Below are positions 1 through 11,159 of a stretch of 64,000 nt of DNA, piece after piece. This stretch comes from JACSRF01 sp963695505 (GTDB lineage Bacteria > Chloroflexota > Anaerolineae > Promineifilales > Promineifilaceae), in NCBI GenBank assembly GCA_963695505.1, contig CAVOGX010000006.1:186001-250000 (forward strand), written 5' to 3'. The first letter of the stretch is position 1. Each line of letters starts with the position of its first letter. The notes under the pieces were generated by a model, which made no database searches, had not been told where the DNA came from, and was given only the letters and a program-made list of their open reading frames with translations. Made by a program: the position numbers and the translations under genes.

Positions 1-2
1 AA

Positions 3-2586
3 TTGTTGGGGCATGGGGGTATGTCCTCGGTTTATCGAGCTTTTGATCCCAACCTTAAACGAGATGTAGCCGTAAAAATAATTCATACGCATTTGTCGGA
101 TCAACCCGATTTTGTGGAACGCTTTGAGCGGGAAGCAGCATCTGTGGCCCAACTGCGCCACCCGAACATTATTCAGGTTCATGACTTCAGCCATGAGGAC
201 AACATTTACTACATCGTTTTTGAGTATATTGCCGGCGAAAACTTGCAGGACAGGCTGAAGCGTTTAAGCGCAGCCAATCAGTATATGCCGCTTCCGGAAG
301 TGAAAAAGGTCATTATCAGCCTGGCTAACGCGCTTGATTATGCCCATGGAAAAGGTATCGTTCATCGGGATATTAAGCCGGCAAACGTGATGTTAAATGA
401 CGACAACGAACCAATATTGATGGATTTTGGGATCACGAAAATTATTGGCGGCGGCAAGCAAACAGCTACGGGAATAACTCTGGGAACGGTGCAGTATATG
501 TCTCCAGAGCAAATAAAAGGATTGCCGGTAGATGCGCGTACCGATATTTATGCCTTAGGCATCACGCTGTTTGAGATGTTAGGGGGGCGTTCGCCCTTTG
601 AGGCGAACTCCACGATGGCTGTGATGATGATGCACGTGCAAAGTCCCGTGCCCGATCCGCGGGCTATTCGCAACAATATTCCTCCTGTATTTGTGGATAT
701 TCTCAACAAAGCCATGGCTAAAGAGCCCCAGGAACGTTATCAAAGGGCGTTGGATATGGCGCGAGATATGCGCTGGACGCAGGATGAGGTGACGCCGCTG
801 GGGGCGACGATTGTGGATTATGGCGGGTACCAGCAGGTGGCCGATGCGGATAAGACGCTGCTAGACGTTGATGATTATCGCTTAAATCCTGGGGCTGTCC
901 CGGCTACGGAAGTGATTTCATATGGGCCAGAAGCAGGTGGGCATGCAAACGTGATGCCCATGCCTTACGCGCCGCCAAATGCTGCAGGGCAAAGCAAGGG
1001 GAAGAGATCGCCCGTATTGTTAGCAGGGCTGGCCGTGATTTTGCTGGCCCTCATAGGAGGCGCGGTTTGGTTCTTTGGTTTTCGCGGACCAAGCGTTGCC
1101 GATAGGGTGGCAGAAGCGAACGCATTGGTCGACGCTGGGCAATATGATGAAGCGATTGCAGCCTTTGAAGAAATTTTATTGGAAGAACCGGAGAGGAAAC
1201 GGCCGTTGCTGGTCTTGATACTGCTATTTTAGCCCGCGCCCAGGCAGCCATAGATCAGGGCAAGGACGACGAAGCGGAGGCAGACCTGACCCGCTTGCTG
1301 GCAGAAAAACCTGATGACGTGTCTCTGAATATGCTTATGGCGGACATCTGGCCAGGCAAGAGCAATTTGCTGACGCGCTGCCTTACTTTGACGCGGTTTT
1401 AAGGCAGGATGACGAACTGGTGGATGCGTATTTGGGTGCAGGCCAGGCGGCTTATGAACTGGACAATTACAATCGAGCTCTGGATTATTTTAGTGAGGCA
1501 GTAACCATTGCGCCGGGTAATGCGGAGGCTTATGCGGGGCAGGGAAAGAGCTATTATGCTTTGGGCTGGTACGAAAATGCCATTTCCCCGCTAGAAAAAT
1601 GGGCTTCCCTTGACCAACAAGCTGCTGAGCCTTATCAACGGCTGAATCAAATTTATGAAGAATCGGGCGATGAGCAACAGAGGTTAGAAGTTGCAAACAA
1701 ATGGGTTGAGCGGGATCCTGAAAACGCAGAGGCGCATAGCGCATTAGGTTGGAGCTATTATAGCTTGGAGCGGTATGATGATGCATATGCGTCATTTACC
1801 GATGCAATAGCAAAAAACGACACCGTTTTTTCGGCTTATAGAGGCTTGGGACATATACATTTTGCGGCTGGACGGTATGAAGAGGCTATTGAAAATTATC
1901 GCAAATGGCTTGATTATGATCCCAACAACTTCAGTGCCTATAATTCTCTTGGATGGTCTTATTATAATACCCAACGGTATACAGAGGCGCAGGATACTTT
2001 CCTGATGTCTTTGAGCTTGAACCCAGATTCAGCAGGAGCAAATCAAGGAATGGGTTACGTGCTGGAACAGAAGGGTGATTTTACCGGCGCGGTGACCTAT
2101 TATCGCAATTGGGTTAACTTATCTTCAGACCAGGTTCAGCCATACAACAGGTTGGGCTGGGCATTATTTGAGCTAGAGCAATATACAGAGGCAATAGAGG
2201 CATTTGAGCAAATAACCTCGATTGATCCAACAAGCGCATCAGGGTATAAGGGATTGGCGTATTCTTATAAACAACTGCAAAATGATGCTCGGGCTTATGA
2301 GTATCAGGTAAGATGGACAGAATTGACTGTATCTGATCCAGAAGCGCATACGCAACTAGGCTGGACTCTTTATGGGCGGCAAGATTTTGAGGCAGCAGCC
2401 CGCTCTTTTAGTATGGCCCTGGCGCTAAACCCAGAGTACTATTCAGCGCTTTCGGGGCGGGGACAAGCCTATTTTTACTCCACGCAAAGTGGGTGTGAGC
2501 GCGCTATTCCTGATTTTGAGGCTGCACTGCGGCTAAGGTCAAATGACGGCCGTATTGCAGAATTGCTTGCTCGTTGTCAGGAGTAA
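3..2586 (+). CDS. Membrane Ser/Thr protein kinase with C-terminal TPR repeats, 5' partial, two frameshifts
   Basis: Hanks-type kinase, cut by the left window edge inside the glycine loop (LGHGGMSSVYRA). Visible motifs in order are the ATP lysine (VAVKII), catalytic loop HRDIKPANV, DFG and the GTVQYMSPEQI activation segment. A basic stretch and one transmembrane helix (about residues 340-360 of the visible part) precede TPR repeats. The reading frame breaks twice, near 1200 and near 1345; TPR coding continues in other frames (the last piece opens at 1420), so I treat it as one gene. The kinase would face the cytoplasm and the TPR array would lie outside. It sits upstream of a second TPR protein and a flippase, so a role in controlling surface glycan assembly is possible but inferred. 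The TTG at position 3 is not the real start. Confidence 0.85.
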
Positions 2587-2625
2587 CGCACATAGATTAT
2601 TGCCTTGTATACTTGATAGGCTAGG

Positions 2626-2660
2626 CATCCGATTCTTTTAGGAATCGGATGTTTGGTTTT
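2626..2660 (+). terminator. Rho-independent terminator
   Basis: A perfect 10-bp inverted repeat (CATCCGATTC / GAATCGGATG) with a 6-base loop is followed by TTTGGTTTT. It lies 40 bases after the kinase stop codon and ends that transcript before the next TPR gene. Confidence 0.8.
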
Positions 2661-2670
2661 AAAAGGGTAG

Positions 2671-3609
2671 ATGAGCATATTCATGAGTTTGAGAAGGGGC
2701 GTTTTACTGGCGATTTTGCTATTCTTGCTCATACGTTTGTTGGGTTTAAGGGGTGTTTTGTACCAAAATGCTGGTTATACGGCGTTGAACCACGCTCATT
2801 CCAAAACGCAACAATTGGGGGCTTATCGGGATTATTCCTTAGCGGTGTCGCGGTTTGAGACAGCCCTTGATATGCGGCAAGCGTATAGTTCGACACGGGG
2901 TTTGGGCTTTGCTTTGATGTACCTGGGGGAGGAAGAGGCTGCTTTGCAAACATGGGCGACACTGCCTGTAGCTATGCAAGATGAGTTGGTGTCTTGGGGG
3001 GATATAGCTTTGGAAGCAGTACAGTATGAAACTGCCATTGCTTGGTATGAAAAGGCACTCTCCCTGAATAATGAACAATCGATTTGTCCATTAATGCATC
3101 GGTTAGGGAGGGCGTATGAGTTGGTGGGCAAGCCAATGTTAGCCAGACAGCAATTTTTGCTCTGTGTGCAGTCGGGCGAATTATATGTTGATGCCTATGT
3201 TGCGCTTTGCTTCTCATATGTCAACGAGGGTAAAGTAGATGAGGCAGTGGCGTTGTGGGCAAGTTTAGATGAAGCATCGCGGCGAGATTCTTCCTTGCTG
3301 TCCTGTGTTGGCGTGGGGTATATGGGTGAGAAAAATTATGGTGAAGCGCTGGCATATTTTAAAGAAGCTGTAACGGTAGATCCTGAACGCGCCTCGCTGT
3401 ACCAATGGCTAAGTCTGGCATATACCAGAGCGGGAAATTTCACAGAGGCGATAGCGAGTGCGGAACAAGCGACCATGCTCGATGGTAGCAGAATTGATTT
3501 TTGGCAGCACCTGGCAAACTTGTATCGGGAAACGGGGCAGAATGAGGCGGCAACGGCCGTTTTGAAAAAAATTGCCACCCTAGAACAAACACAAATTAAT
3601 CAACCGTAA
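2671..3609 (+). CDS. Membrane-anchored TPR repeat protein
   Basis: A protein of 312 residues with an N-terminal hydrophobic segment (about residues 9-27, a signal anchor) and then a chain of TPR-like helices, for example ALAYFKEAVTVDPERASLYQ near residues 225-245. TPR arrays hold protein complexes together; no catalytic domain is visible. The gene follows a terminator and precedes a flippase by 29 bases, so it may be the first gene of the EPS operon. TPR proteins are common partners of EPS export and polymerisation machines, but the exact role is unknown. A second in-frame ATG at 2683 is an alternative start. No frame damage is seen. Confidence 0.8.
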   Translation: MSIFMSLRRGVLLAILLFLLIRLLGLRGVLYQNAGYTALNHAHSKTQQLGAYRDYSLAVSRFETALDMRQAYSSTRGLGFALMYLGEEEAALQTWATLPVAMQDELVSWGDIALEAVQYETAIAWYEKALSLNNEQSICPLMHRLGRAYELVGKPMLARQQFLLCVQSGELYVDAYVALCFSYVNEGKVDEAVALWASLDEASRRDSSLLSCVGVGYMGEKNYGEALAYFKEAVTVDPERASLYQWLSLAYTRAGNFTEAIASAEQATMLDGSRIDFWQHLANLYRETGQNEAATAVLKKIATLEQTQINQP

Positions 3610-3638
3610 AGAGTTATCTACCAAAGGCCCCATCACTG

Positions 3639-5147
3639 ATGTCCAGAAAAGCCCGATCCTTAGGAAAAGAGGTGTTTAAGAGCCAGATAGCCAAAGGTAC
3701 GGCCGTTCTGTTGGCATTTCTCGTCACCATCCTTTTAACCCGTTGGATGGGGCCAGATGGATACGGCGCTTACGCCTTGATCTTGGGTTGGGTGAGCCTA
3801 GCAACCCTCCTAATTTCCATAGGCTTGCCAGAAGCGTTAAACAGATTCATCCCCATTTTTCTAAACGATGGGGTAGATATTGTGAGCTTCTTGGGCCGAC
3901 TTTTCTTGTTGCGAATGGGGGCGGTGTCAAGTTTGGCACTTGTTGTGCGGCTATTGGTGGTGCAGGTATTTAACTTACTCCAACACCCCTACCTTGTTCC
4001 ACTGGCCGATTTTATCCTTACCCTGTTTTTACTGTACCAGTTAGCGCTCTTTTTAGAAGCATTTTTTACATCGCAACTTCGTATAAAGGTGATATTCATC
4101 TCCAACACGCTGAGGCAGTTGCTTGTGCTGGGAGGCCTTGTTTGGCTGTTTTTGGGCGGTGGGGTTTCTTTGCAGCAGGCATTATTGCTAACTGTTGGTG
4201 GTTATGGATTGGCCACATTTGTTTTTTTTGTCTCGCTTACCCAAACAAAGCGGCTAGGCAATACTTGGCAATTTAGCCGCCTGCCGGTTGTGCTGAAGTT
4301 TAGTCTTTCCGCTTGGGCGGTTACAGGAATCACTTTTTTGCTTTCGGAGCAGACGGATGTGCTACTTTTGGGGTTTTTAACCACCGATACGAGCCAAATC
4401 GGATATTACAAAGCGGGCACGGCGCTGGTGTGGAAGCTGATTGGCGTTATTACGGTTAGCTCGCAGGTTGTTTTATCTGCGCTATCACATAAATATGGGA
4501 GTGAGGGAGAGCCGGGTTTGACGAAGGGTTGGCAAAGTTTTATCAAACTTTCTACTCTTACGATTGTGCCTGTTTTTCTGTTTTTGGGTTGGCACGCGCC
4601 AGCCATCATCCAAATTTTGTATGGCGTGGAGTATGCCGTAAGTGCATGGGTGTTGCGCTATTTTGTGTTATTAACAATTGTGCCTTTTGGCTTGATGGCT
4701 GGTGGTTTGCACTTGATGACGTTGTATGTTTTGGGACAGGAAAGAAAGGGGTTAAGCGTCCGTATTGTTTCTGGGGTAGTGAATTTGTTGCTGGGGATTG
4801 TGTTAATTCGCGCTTTTGCGGCCATAGGTGCGGTGTTGGCAACAGGTTTGGCGGCGGTGGTAGGCACTTTATTAGAATTTTATATGTTGCAGCGTTGGCG
4901 TAAACGGCCTTATCCCTGGCAATTTGTAGGCAAAATATTAGGAGCCGCCTTACTAAGCGCAGCCACATTTATTCTGCTACCGGGCAACACATTATTTGAG
5001 TTAGCCATTGTGGGCGTTGTTTATGGCATCTGCATAGCGTTATTGTTGTGGTGGTGGAAACCTTTAACCCACGAAGATTATTTGACACTCAGGCAATTGA
5101 ACCATAGGCTTTCTGTGCCAATAGCATGGTTTACTAAACACGGCTAA
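3639..5147 (+). CDS. Oligosaccharide flippase, Wzx/MOP family
   Basis: An intact protein of 502 residues with about 12-14 hydrophobic segments, typical of polysaccharide-lipid flippases of the MOP superfamily. The N-terminal region, with an LLTRWMGPDGYGAY motif near residues 33-46, matches the first helices of this family, where a conserved LxPxDYG-like turn follows helix 1. It would move undecaprenyl-linked repeat units across the inner membrane. It starts 29 bases after the TPR gene and is followed at 42 bases by an FkbM methyltransferase, so probably lies in one transcription unit. A second flippase of the same superfamily lies at 28755-30287, which argues that more than one glycan assembly set is present. 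Confidence 0.9.
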   Translation: MSRKARSLGKEVFKSQIAKGTAVLLAFLVTILLTRWMGPDGYGAYALILGWVSLATLLISIGLPEALNRFIPIFLNDGVDIVSFLGRLFLLRMGAVSSLALVVRLLVVQVFNLLQHPYLVPLADFILTLFLLYQLALFLEAFFTSQLRIKVIFISNTLRQLLVLGGLVWLFLGGGVSLQQALLLTVGGYGLATFVFFVSLTQTKRLGNTWQFSRLPVVLKFSLSAWAVTGITFLLSEQTDVLLLGFLTTDTSQIGYYKAGTALVWKLIGVITVSSQVVLSALSHKYGSEGEPGLTKGWQSFIKLSTLTIVPVFLFLGWHAPAIIQILYGVEYAVSAWVLRYFVLLTIVPFGLMAGGLHLMTLYVLGQERKGLSVRIVSGVVNLLLGIVLIRAFAAIGAVLATGLAAVVGTLLEFYMLQRWRKRPYPWQFVGKILGAALLSAATFILLPGNTLFELAIVGVVYGICIALLLWWWKPLTHEDYLTLRQLNHRLSVPIAWFTKHG

Positions 5148-5188
5148 GCTTAGGGAGAGATTCTGGCAGGCAACAGGTTGGCAAAATT

Positions 5189-5983
5189 ATGATCAGGCGA
5201 ATTTTGTACAAAATATTTGGCTGGCGAGCGTACATCCCCATAGAAGCGTGGCGGCAGAGGCGGGAATTTAGCCAATATACCTACCGTGATTCAGAGTCGG
5301 CACACCTATCGCACTTTGTTAAAAAGGGAGATGTTTGTCTGGATGTCGGGGCTAATTTGGGCACATATGCTTTTTATCTGGCAAAAATAGTGGCAGAAAC
5401 CGGTAAGGTTTTTGCCTTTGAGCCGGTTCCCGCAACTTATAAGGGGCTGGTTGCCAATATGACTAAAGTGCGGCTGACAAATGTCCATTCATTTAATTTG
5501 GGTGTGAGCGACCAAGAAGGCACGGTTGACCTATTTGTGCCGGAGCGGGTGGGTTTGCCCAGTCACGGCCGGGCGCATTTGCACCCACCCGAAGCGAAAG
5601 AATTGGGAGAACACGTCCAGATTCAGTTAACTACTATAGATGCCTTTTGCGCCCAACACGAGTTGGGGCGGGTAGATTTTGTTAAGATGGATATTGAAGG
5701 AGCGGAACTGTTGGCTTTGCGCGGTGCGGTTAAAGTGATTGGCACGTATCAACCCAAATTGTTGTTGGAAATTGAAGAGGCGCACACGCAGAAATATGGC
5801 TACAAGCCGCAGGATGTATTTGCGATGTTGGCTTCTTATGGGTATCGTGACGTTTATTGTGTGCGTGATAAAGAGTTGATCAAATTGAGTATAGCAGGAT
5901 TAAAAGTGAAGAAGCATACTTTTGCAGATATTGTGAAGGGGTTGGTTGAAGGCAATATAAACAACTTTTTTGTGACAACGTAG
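5189..5983 (+). CDS. FkbM family methyltransferase
   Basis: A protein of 264 residues with the FkbM SAM-binding motif VCLDVGANLGTYA (about residues 49-61), the acidic FAFEPVP strand end, and the family signature VDFVKMDIEGAELLAL (about residues 163-178). It transfers a methyl group from SAM to a sugar hydroxyl, most likely on an EPS component. From the VPERVGLPSHG motif onward (5537) the gene is closely repeated at 6862-7290, where that part is fused behind a glycosyltransferase head; homology runs past the stop into the start of the next gene there. This is the intact copy. Confidence 0.88.
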   Translation: MIRRILYKIFGWRAYIPIEAWRQRREFSQYTYRDSESAHLSHFVKKGDVCLDVGANLGTYAFYLAKIVAETGKVFAFEPVPATYKGLVANMTKVRLTNVHSFNLGVSDQEGTVDLFVPERVGLPSHGRAHLHPPEAKELGEHVQIQLTTIDAFCAQHELGRVDFVKMDIEGAELLALRGAVKVIGTYQPKLLLEIEEAHTQKYGYKPQDVFAMLASYGYRDVYCVRDKELIKLSIAGLKVKKHTFADIVKGLVEGNINNFFVTT

Positions 5984-6073
5984 ATTTGATGGGTATGCTT
6001 AAGCATTCGATAAAGAAAAGAAGGGAGCGATCAAAAGACAAGATATTGAGCAGCTTTTTGGGGAAGATAGCAT

Positions 6074-6478
6074 ATGAAACCATGTATATTTTGTCAATGT
6101 CATCAATTTGAAACTGTATTTGCTGACAATCAGTTACAAATTGTTCAGTGTTGTCAATGCGGTTTAGTACGTCAGGCTGATTACAGCACAACTTTGACAC
6201 AAGTAAACGAGGCTTTTTCTGATCCCGAATCTTACTATAGTAAGAGAAATCAAGTAGAAAATCAGGCTGTGCAATATGATGGCAAAAAACTAGCGCGAAC
6301 GGCCGATATTCGTACCTGTATTTTAAATTATCTTGCCTCCGACGCAATTTTACTTGATGTAGGAAGCGGACGTGGAGAGTTTGCATCTGCTTTACAAAAG
6401 CAAGGGGTAACTGTTATCGGTCTAGAACCAGATCCCGTTACAGCTGAATTTGCTAAAAAAGAATTAGGGCTAAAGTAA
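6074..6478 (+). pseudogene. Truncated class I methyltransferase with N-terminal Cys motifs
   Basis: The product of 134 residues begins with a CxxC pair (MKPCIFCQC) and a second CQCG pair near residue 32, as in sugar C-methyltransferase-like proteins with an N-terminal zinc-binding part. SAM motif I, ILLDVGSGRGEFA, is present near residues 91-103. The protein ends shortly after motif I, at about a third to half of the usual 300 or more residues, and the next gene head follows within 55 bases. I infer that the C-terminal half was lost by deletion. Confidence 0.7.
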
Positions 6479-6530
6479 CAAATTTGGTGGGTATTGGCGG
6501 CATTACACTTTATGCCACGAAGTGAGACCT

Positions 6531-7290
6531 GTGAAAATCTTATTACTATACAAACGGAAGCTGGGGGGTAGAGAAAGCGCTTCTGGTGTTAGCACGGGGA
6601 CTTAAACAGCGTGGTCATGACGTGGTCGTGGTTTCCGTGTACGATAATGATGATTATATTTCCATTTTTAGCCATAGGTATGGCTTGAAAACCATCAATT
6701 TACAGATGAAACTAAAGGGAAACAAGCTAAAAATGCTTACGGCATCCATATCTGGTTTAGGTCAATTGCGTTGCCTCATAAAAGAGCAGCAGATAGGTGT
6801 GGTACAAACCTTTAGCCATTATAGCAATTTGATTGGTTCGCTGATAGCCTGGACGGTAGGTGTGCCGGAGCAGGTGGGTTTGCCCAGTCACGGCCGGGCG
6901 CATTTGAACCCACCCGAAGCGCAAAAAATGGGAGAGTGTATCCAGTTTCAGTTAACTACCATAGATGCTTTTTGCGACTAACACGAGTAGGCGTGGGTAG
7001 ATTTTGTGAAGATGGATATTGAGGGGGCGGAGTTGCTGGCTTTGCGGGGTGCAGGTGAGGTGATGAGTGCGTACAAGCTTAAGTTGTTGCTGGAGATTGA
7101 AGAGGCGCACACGCAGAAACAAGGCTACAAGCCGCAGGGTATATTTGCAATGTTGGCCGCGTATGGGTATCGTGACGTTTATCGTGCGTGTGAGGAGGCG
7201 TTGGTGCAGTTGGATATGGCCGCGCTAAAAGTAGCGGAACGGCCGTTTGCTGTTGTATATAGAAGCGGTGTTAGGGTGCCTTGTGAATAA
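6531..7290 (+). pseudogene. Chimeric gene: GT4 glycosyltransferase head fused to FkbM methyltransferase tail
   Basis: A GTG at 6531 opens a protein that resembles the glycosyltransferase at 11160 (EKALLVLARGLKQRGHDVVVVS, VVQTFSHYSNLIGSL). At 6862 it switches to sequence nearly identical to the FkbM gene at 5537 onward (VGLPSHGRAHL, KMDIEGAELLALRG, LLLEIEEAHTQK). The switch lies at GTGCCGGAGC, which is in both parents. There is a frame change near 6550-6567 in a G run, and a stop near 6979 that is out of step with the piece reopening at 7006. The fusion keeps neither the glycosyltransferase nucleotide-binding half nor the methyltransferase SAM motif, so no activity is expected. A local misassembly is an alternative. 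Confidence 0.75.
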
Positions 7291-7316
7291 CTTTTTTGTA
7301 ACGCCGTAGCGGTTGT

Positions 7317-8773
7317 ATGGGCATGTTTAAGCAATCATCTAATTTTGTGAAAAATAGTGGGCTGATGCTGTTGATAGGGGTGGCAACGGCCGTTGTCGTG
7401 CTAACTTTACAACCTTTGCCCTGACAGAGCGCGCCGCATTGCTGGCCGTGCTGTTGGGTAGCATTTTATTTTTGGCTTTTTCCATTCGTTACCCGGTCAC
7501 GTTGGTTTTTGCCATCATCTTGTACGAGTCGCTTTTAAGCTGGCGGCAGGCGGAGCAGATACAGATATTGGGCTATAATCGGTTGCTTTTTTACGCGGTT
7601 TTTGTGGGTGTTTTTGCGTTGGCGGTTGTGTACCGATTCTTTATTTTGCAGCGTAAGCTGAAAATTTATTGGATAGATGTGGCGCTTTTGCGTTGATTGG
7701 GGCTTATGGGGTTTCGGCCGTTTTTGCGGTAGATAGAGCCGCCGCCCGCCCCGGCTTCACCTACTTTTTAGCTACAGCCCTTACCTTCTACACCGTGCGT
7801 CTAGTTATTCTGAGCAAAAAAGATGTCCACAAAGTCATCTGGTTTTTGCTGGGCTTCATGTTTTTTGAGGCCGCCTTAGGGTTGGCGCAAAGTATCACTG
7901 GCACGGGCTTGCTGTACGTCAGCTCCGTTTCCGGTGGAGGTGCTTTTCCGCGCGCCACGGGCACGTTGGGTAACGGATTGGGTTGGTACCTTACCATTGG
8001 GTGTATTTTCGCTTTTAACCTATGGCTTTATAATCGCAAAACGAAACAATCATGGTTATACTTCTTCATTTTAGGCATGGTTGCTATAGGTTTGGTGGTT
8101 GCCAACACACGAGGAGCATGGGTAGATTGTGCTTTAGCAACCCTGATTTCTCTTATTCCCTTTCTAAAAGTGCAGAAAACCAAACTGCTCCTAATCGCCA
8201 GCGCAGCGGTGGGGGGAACGGCTGTGCTCCAGCAGTAGCGCCGCTTGGAATCGCATCATCTCCATCTGGGATCAAATTGCCAATCCGGGACAATCTACCA
8301 TCGGTTTTCGCTTCTACATTTGGCAAGCGGCGCTGAAAATGTTCCGGCAAAATCCACTGTTTGGTGTCGGTCCAGACAACTTCCGTCCGCAATTAGCGAA
8401 CTATATTGCCCAAGAATCGCAAAGTTTTTTGAGAATCAGCGCCGAAAGGAGCTTCAATACCCATCATGCCGGATTGCAAGTGCTTTCAGAAACAGGATTG
8501 GTAGGGGCTTTCACCTTCATTTTCTTCATTTTTGCTTTTGTTTCGCATACGTGGCGGCTTCATAAACGGCTGAAACATCACGATAGGTCATTGGCAATGG
8601 CTTTGCTGGTATTTTCTATCATGTCTACGCTTTCAATTTTGTATGGTGGGTACTCGTATGGCGGATACACGCAAGTGGGCAGCCTCTACTTTTTGCTTGC
8701 TGGGCTAACTGTGGCGTTAACGGCCGTTACTCACCAAAGAGACATTTCCCCAAGACCACCCAGCCAACCATGA
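7317..8773 (+). CDS. O-antigen ligase family membrane protein, frameshifted
   Basis: Coding pieces follow each other in changing frames: ATG at 7317 (MGMFKQS), 7439-7696, 7669-8238 and 8339-8773. Together they give a protein of about 470-480 residues with many hydrophobic segments. Wzy_C/WaaL features are visible: ANTRGAW before a helix, PLFGVGPDNFRP in the periplasmic loop, and THHAGLQVLSETGLVGAF at the start of the next helices. The family polymerises repeat units or ligates glycan to an acceptor at the outer face of the inner membrane. At least three single-base frame changes are needed. The end overlaps the next start by four bases (ATGA), so the genes were translationally coupled. Confidence 0.75.
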
Positions 8774-9938
8774 GAATCTGCATCCTTTCCAGCACATTCC
8801 CCCCCCAGGCCAATGAAAAAACGTGCGGCATTGGCGACTACACCTACCATCTAACACAGCACCTCATCCCTTACAACTTGGAGATAGATGTGCTAACAAC
8901 GACGACATATGTTGGCCCAAAACAGTTAGCCCCCTCCGTGCGCGTGCTCCCATTCATAGAAAAGTGGCAAATTCCTACCTTGAAAAAATTACAAAACCTG
9001 TGGCACAATAACGCTTACGATGTGGTGTCTTGGCAGTACCAACCCGGGATATACGGGGGCAAGTGGTCTTCTTACAACAGCATGTTAGCATGGCTCGCTC
9101 AGCGCAACAGTCGATTGATCCCAACCTTTCACACCCTAGCCTATCCCTCCCCACTATCACCAACCCGGCTCAATGCCTTAGCCATAGCTGCCCTCAGCCA
9201 CCAAATCGTTGTCACCAATGAAAAGCATCGCCAAGAACTTCTGACGCTTTATCCCAAAGCACAAAGCAAACACTACTTAATTCCTGTAGGCAGCAACATT
9301 CTTCCAGTCCATGCAAAGTGGCAAAATGCTACGCCATCTACACCCAAGTTCGGAAAAAGCTAGACATTGTTGCAAACCAGCTACTCATCACCAATTTTGG
9401 GTTGATTTACCCCGATAAAAACTTAGAGGCTTTGGTGCGGGCTGTAGGCAAACTGCACAATTCGGGCTACCCTGTCCATTTGTTACTGATTGGTCAGGTA
9501 CGCCAGAGCAGTAACGCTTACCTGACAGAAATTAAAAACTTGGTACAAAAGGAGGGGATAAAAAATCACGTTACGTGGATACATGATTGCCCGTAGATGA
9601 AGTGAGCGACTATCTTTTCGCTTCCGACATCTATGCCGTGCCTTACAAAGATGGCTTGACAACCAGACGAACCTCTGCCTTAGCCGGCATGGCGCACGGC
9701 TTGCCCATCCTTTCAACAAAATGGCCAGCTACGCCAGATGTTTTTGTAACTGGGGAAAATACCGTACTGACGCCATTAGATGACGAGAATGCGCTTTCCC
9801 GAGCCTTGTTAGATTTAACCATCTCTCCCCCAAAACGCCATGCACTTGGTAACGCGGCGAGATTTGAGTATGCAATTTTCTTGGGAGTTCATTGCCCGGC
9901 AAATGGCAAATGTTTTTATTGAACATGAGGATGGTTGA
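8770..9938 (+). CDS. GT4-type glycosyltransferase, frameshifted
   Basis: Reading frames 8770-9363, 9318-9596 and 9587-9922, plus a last change near 9880, make one GT-B protein of about 385 residues that really ends at 9938 (MANVFIEHEDG). The N-terminal half has the GIGDYTYHLTQHL donor-side loop and PTFHTL; the C-terminal half has the GLIYPDKNLEALVRA start and the YAVPYKDGLTTRRT segment in place of the usual E-x7-E loop. It would add a sugar from a nucleotide donor to a lipid-linked chain in the cytoplasm. It lies between the ligase and another glycosyltransferase with four-base or closer spacing. Confidence 0.75.
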
Positions 9939-11129
9939 TGGATACGAACCATAAAACTGTGCCCCCTGAAGCATCATGTGACCTGCTTTTTCCTTAACCA
10001 CCAATGAGTTTTTACCCATTGGTGGCGGGGTGGCAACCTATAGTTTTGAATTAGCCAACGCGCTTAACCAACTCGATCACAAAACCGTTGTTGTGGCCGC
10101 CAGAAGAAGCGCGCAAAATGTAGCGTTTGATCAGGGACTAAACTTTTGCGTGGTGCGGGCTGAAGAGTACAAAATCGGCTTGTTTCGCCATTTGCACCGC
10201 CTGATTACTGCCTTGAGGGTAGCCGCTAGCTGTAAGCCAAAGCTGCTGCTAGCTTCTGATTGGCGCCCGGGGTTGGTGGTGGTGGTCATTTCTAAGTTAT
10301 TGGGCATACCGTTTGCTGTGAGTGCGTATGGCACAGAGGTGTTTATTGCTGGGGATAGTTGGCTTAACCGGTTGTTTGCCAGGTGTGTGTTCAAACAGGC
10401 CAGCGCCGTGGTGAGTATTAGCCATTATACAAAGGAGCTATTGCACGAATTTGGTGTTCCTGAAGAGAAATCAAGGTTGTCACATTGGGGGTTGATCCTC
10501 ATAAATGGCAGGCGACTGATGATGAGGTTGCAGAGATAAAAAAACGCTATGGGCTTCAAGGAAAGCAAGTTATTCTTACACTGGCGCGATTAACAGCCCG
10601 CAAAGGGCATGATGTCGTTTTGCAGGCCTTGCCGGCTGTTTTTGCCATACACCCAGATGCTGTATATGTAGTTGCAGGGAAAGGGGAGAACGAGAGCAAA
10701 CTGCGCCAACTGGTGCAGCAGCTTGGCTTAACACAAAAGGTTATTTTTACTGGGTTTGTGCCCGATGAGGAGAAAGCGATTCTATACTCCGCTTGTGACG
10801 TGTATGTTTTGCTGAGTCGTCAAGAAGGTATTCAGGTCGAGGGGTTTGGCATTACATTGCTAGAGGCGTCGGCGTGTGCGCGACCAGTGGTGGCGGGACG
10901 GCATGGTGGGGTGTTGGATGCGGTGGAAGATGGCGTAACGGGTTTGCTGGTAGAACCGGATGATGTAGAGGGTGTGGCGACTGCGATCAAGTCGCTTTTA
11001 GGTGATGGGGAATATGCTAGAGTGTTGGGGGAAAACGGCCGTCTAAAAGTCGAAACTTACGCCAACTGGCACAATGTTGCATCCCAAACTTGGGCTATTT
11101 TACAACAAAGTAAGATAGGTAACGTTTAA
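9938..11129 (+). CDS. GT4 glycosyltransferase, frameshifted
   Basis: The start ATG at 9938 overlaps the previous stop. A frame change in a T run near 9990 leads into LTTNEFLPIGGGVATYSFELA, the typical GT4 glycine loop. Pieces 10030-10539 and 10485-11129 join near 10485 (SHWGVDPHKW). The C-terminal half carries LARLTARKGHDVVLQAL, VVAGKGENE and the donor-binding GFGITLLEASACARPVVA with the E-x7-E pattern. The product would be about 395 residues. It probably uses a nucleoside diphosphate sugar to extend the EPS repeat unit; the sugar is unknown. Confidence 0.78.
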
Positions 11130-11159
11130 TCATTAGCAAAACCGTTGCTTAAAGAAACG

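Noticed and set aside
6541..6600. Programmed frameshifting at the G run in the chimeric gene
   Set aside because: The fusion product lacks both active sites, and similar indels occur in many unrelated genes of this window.
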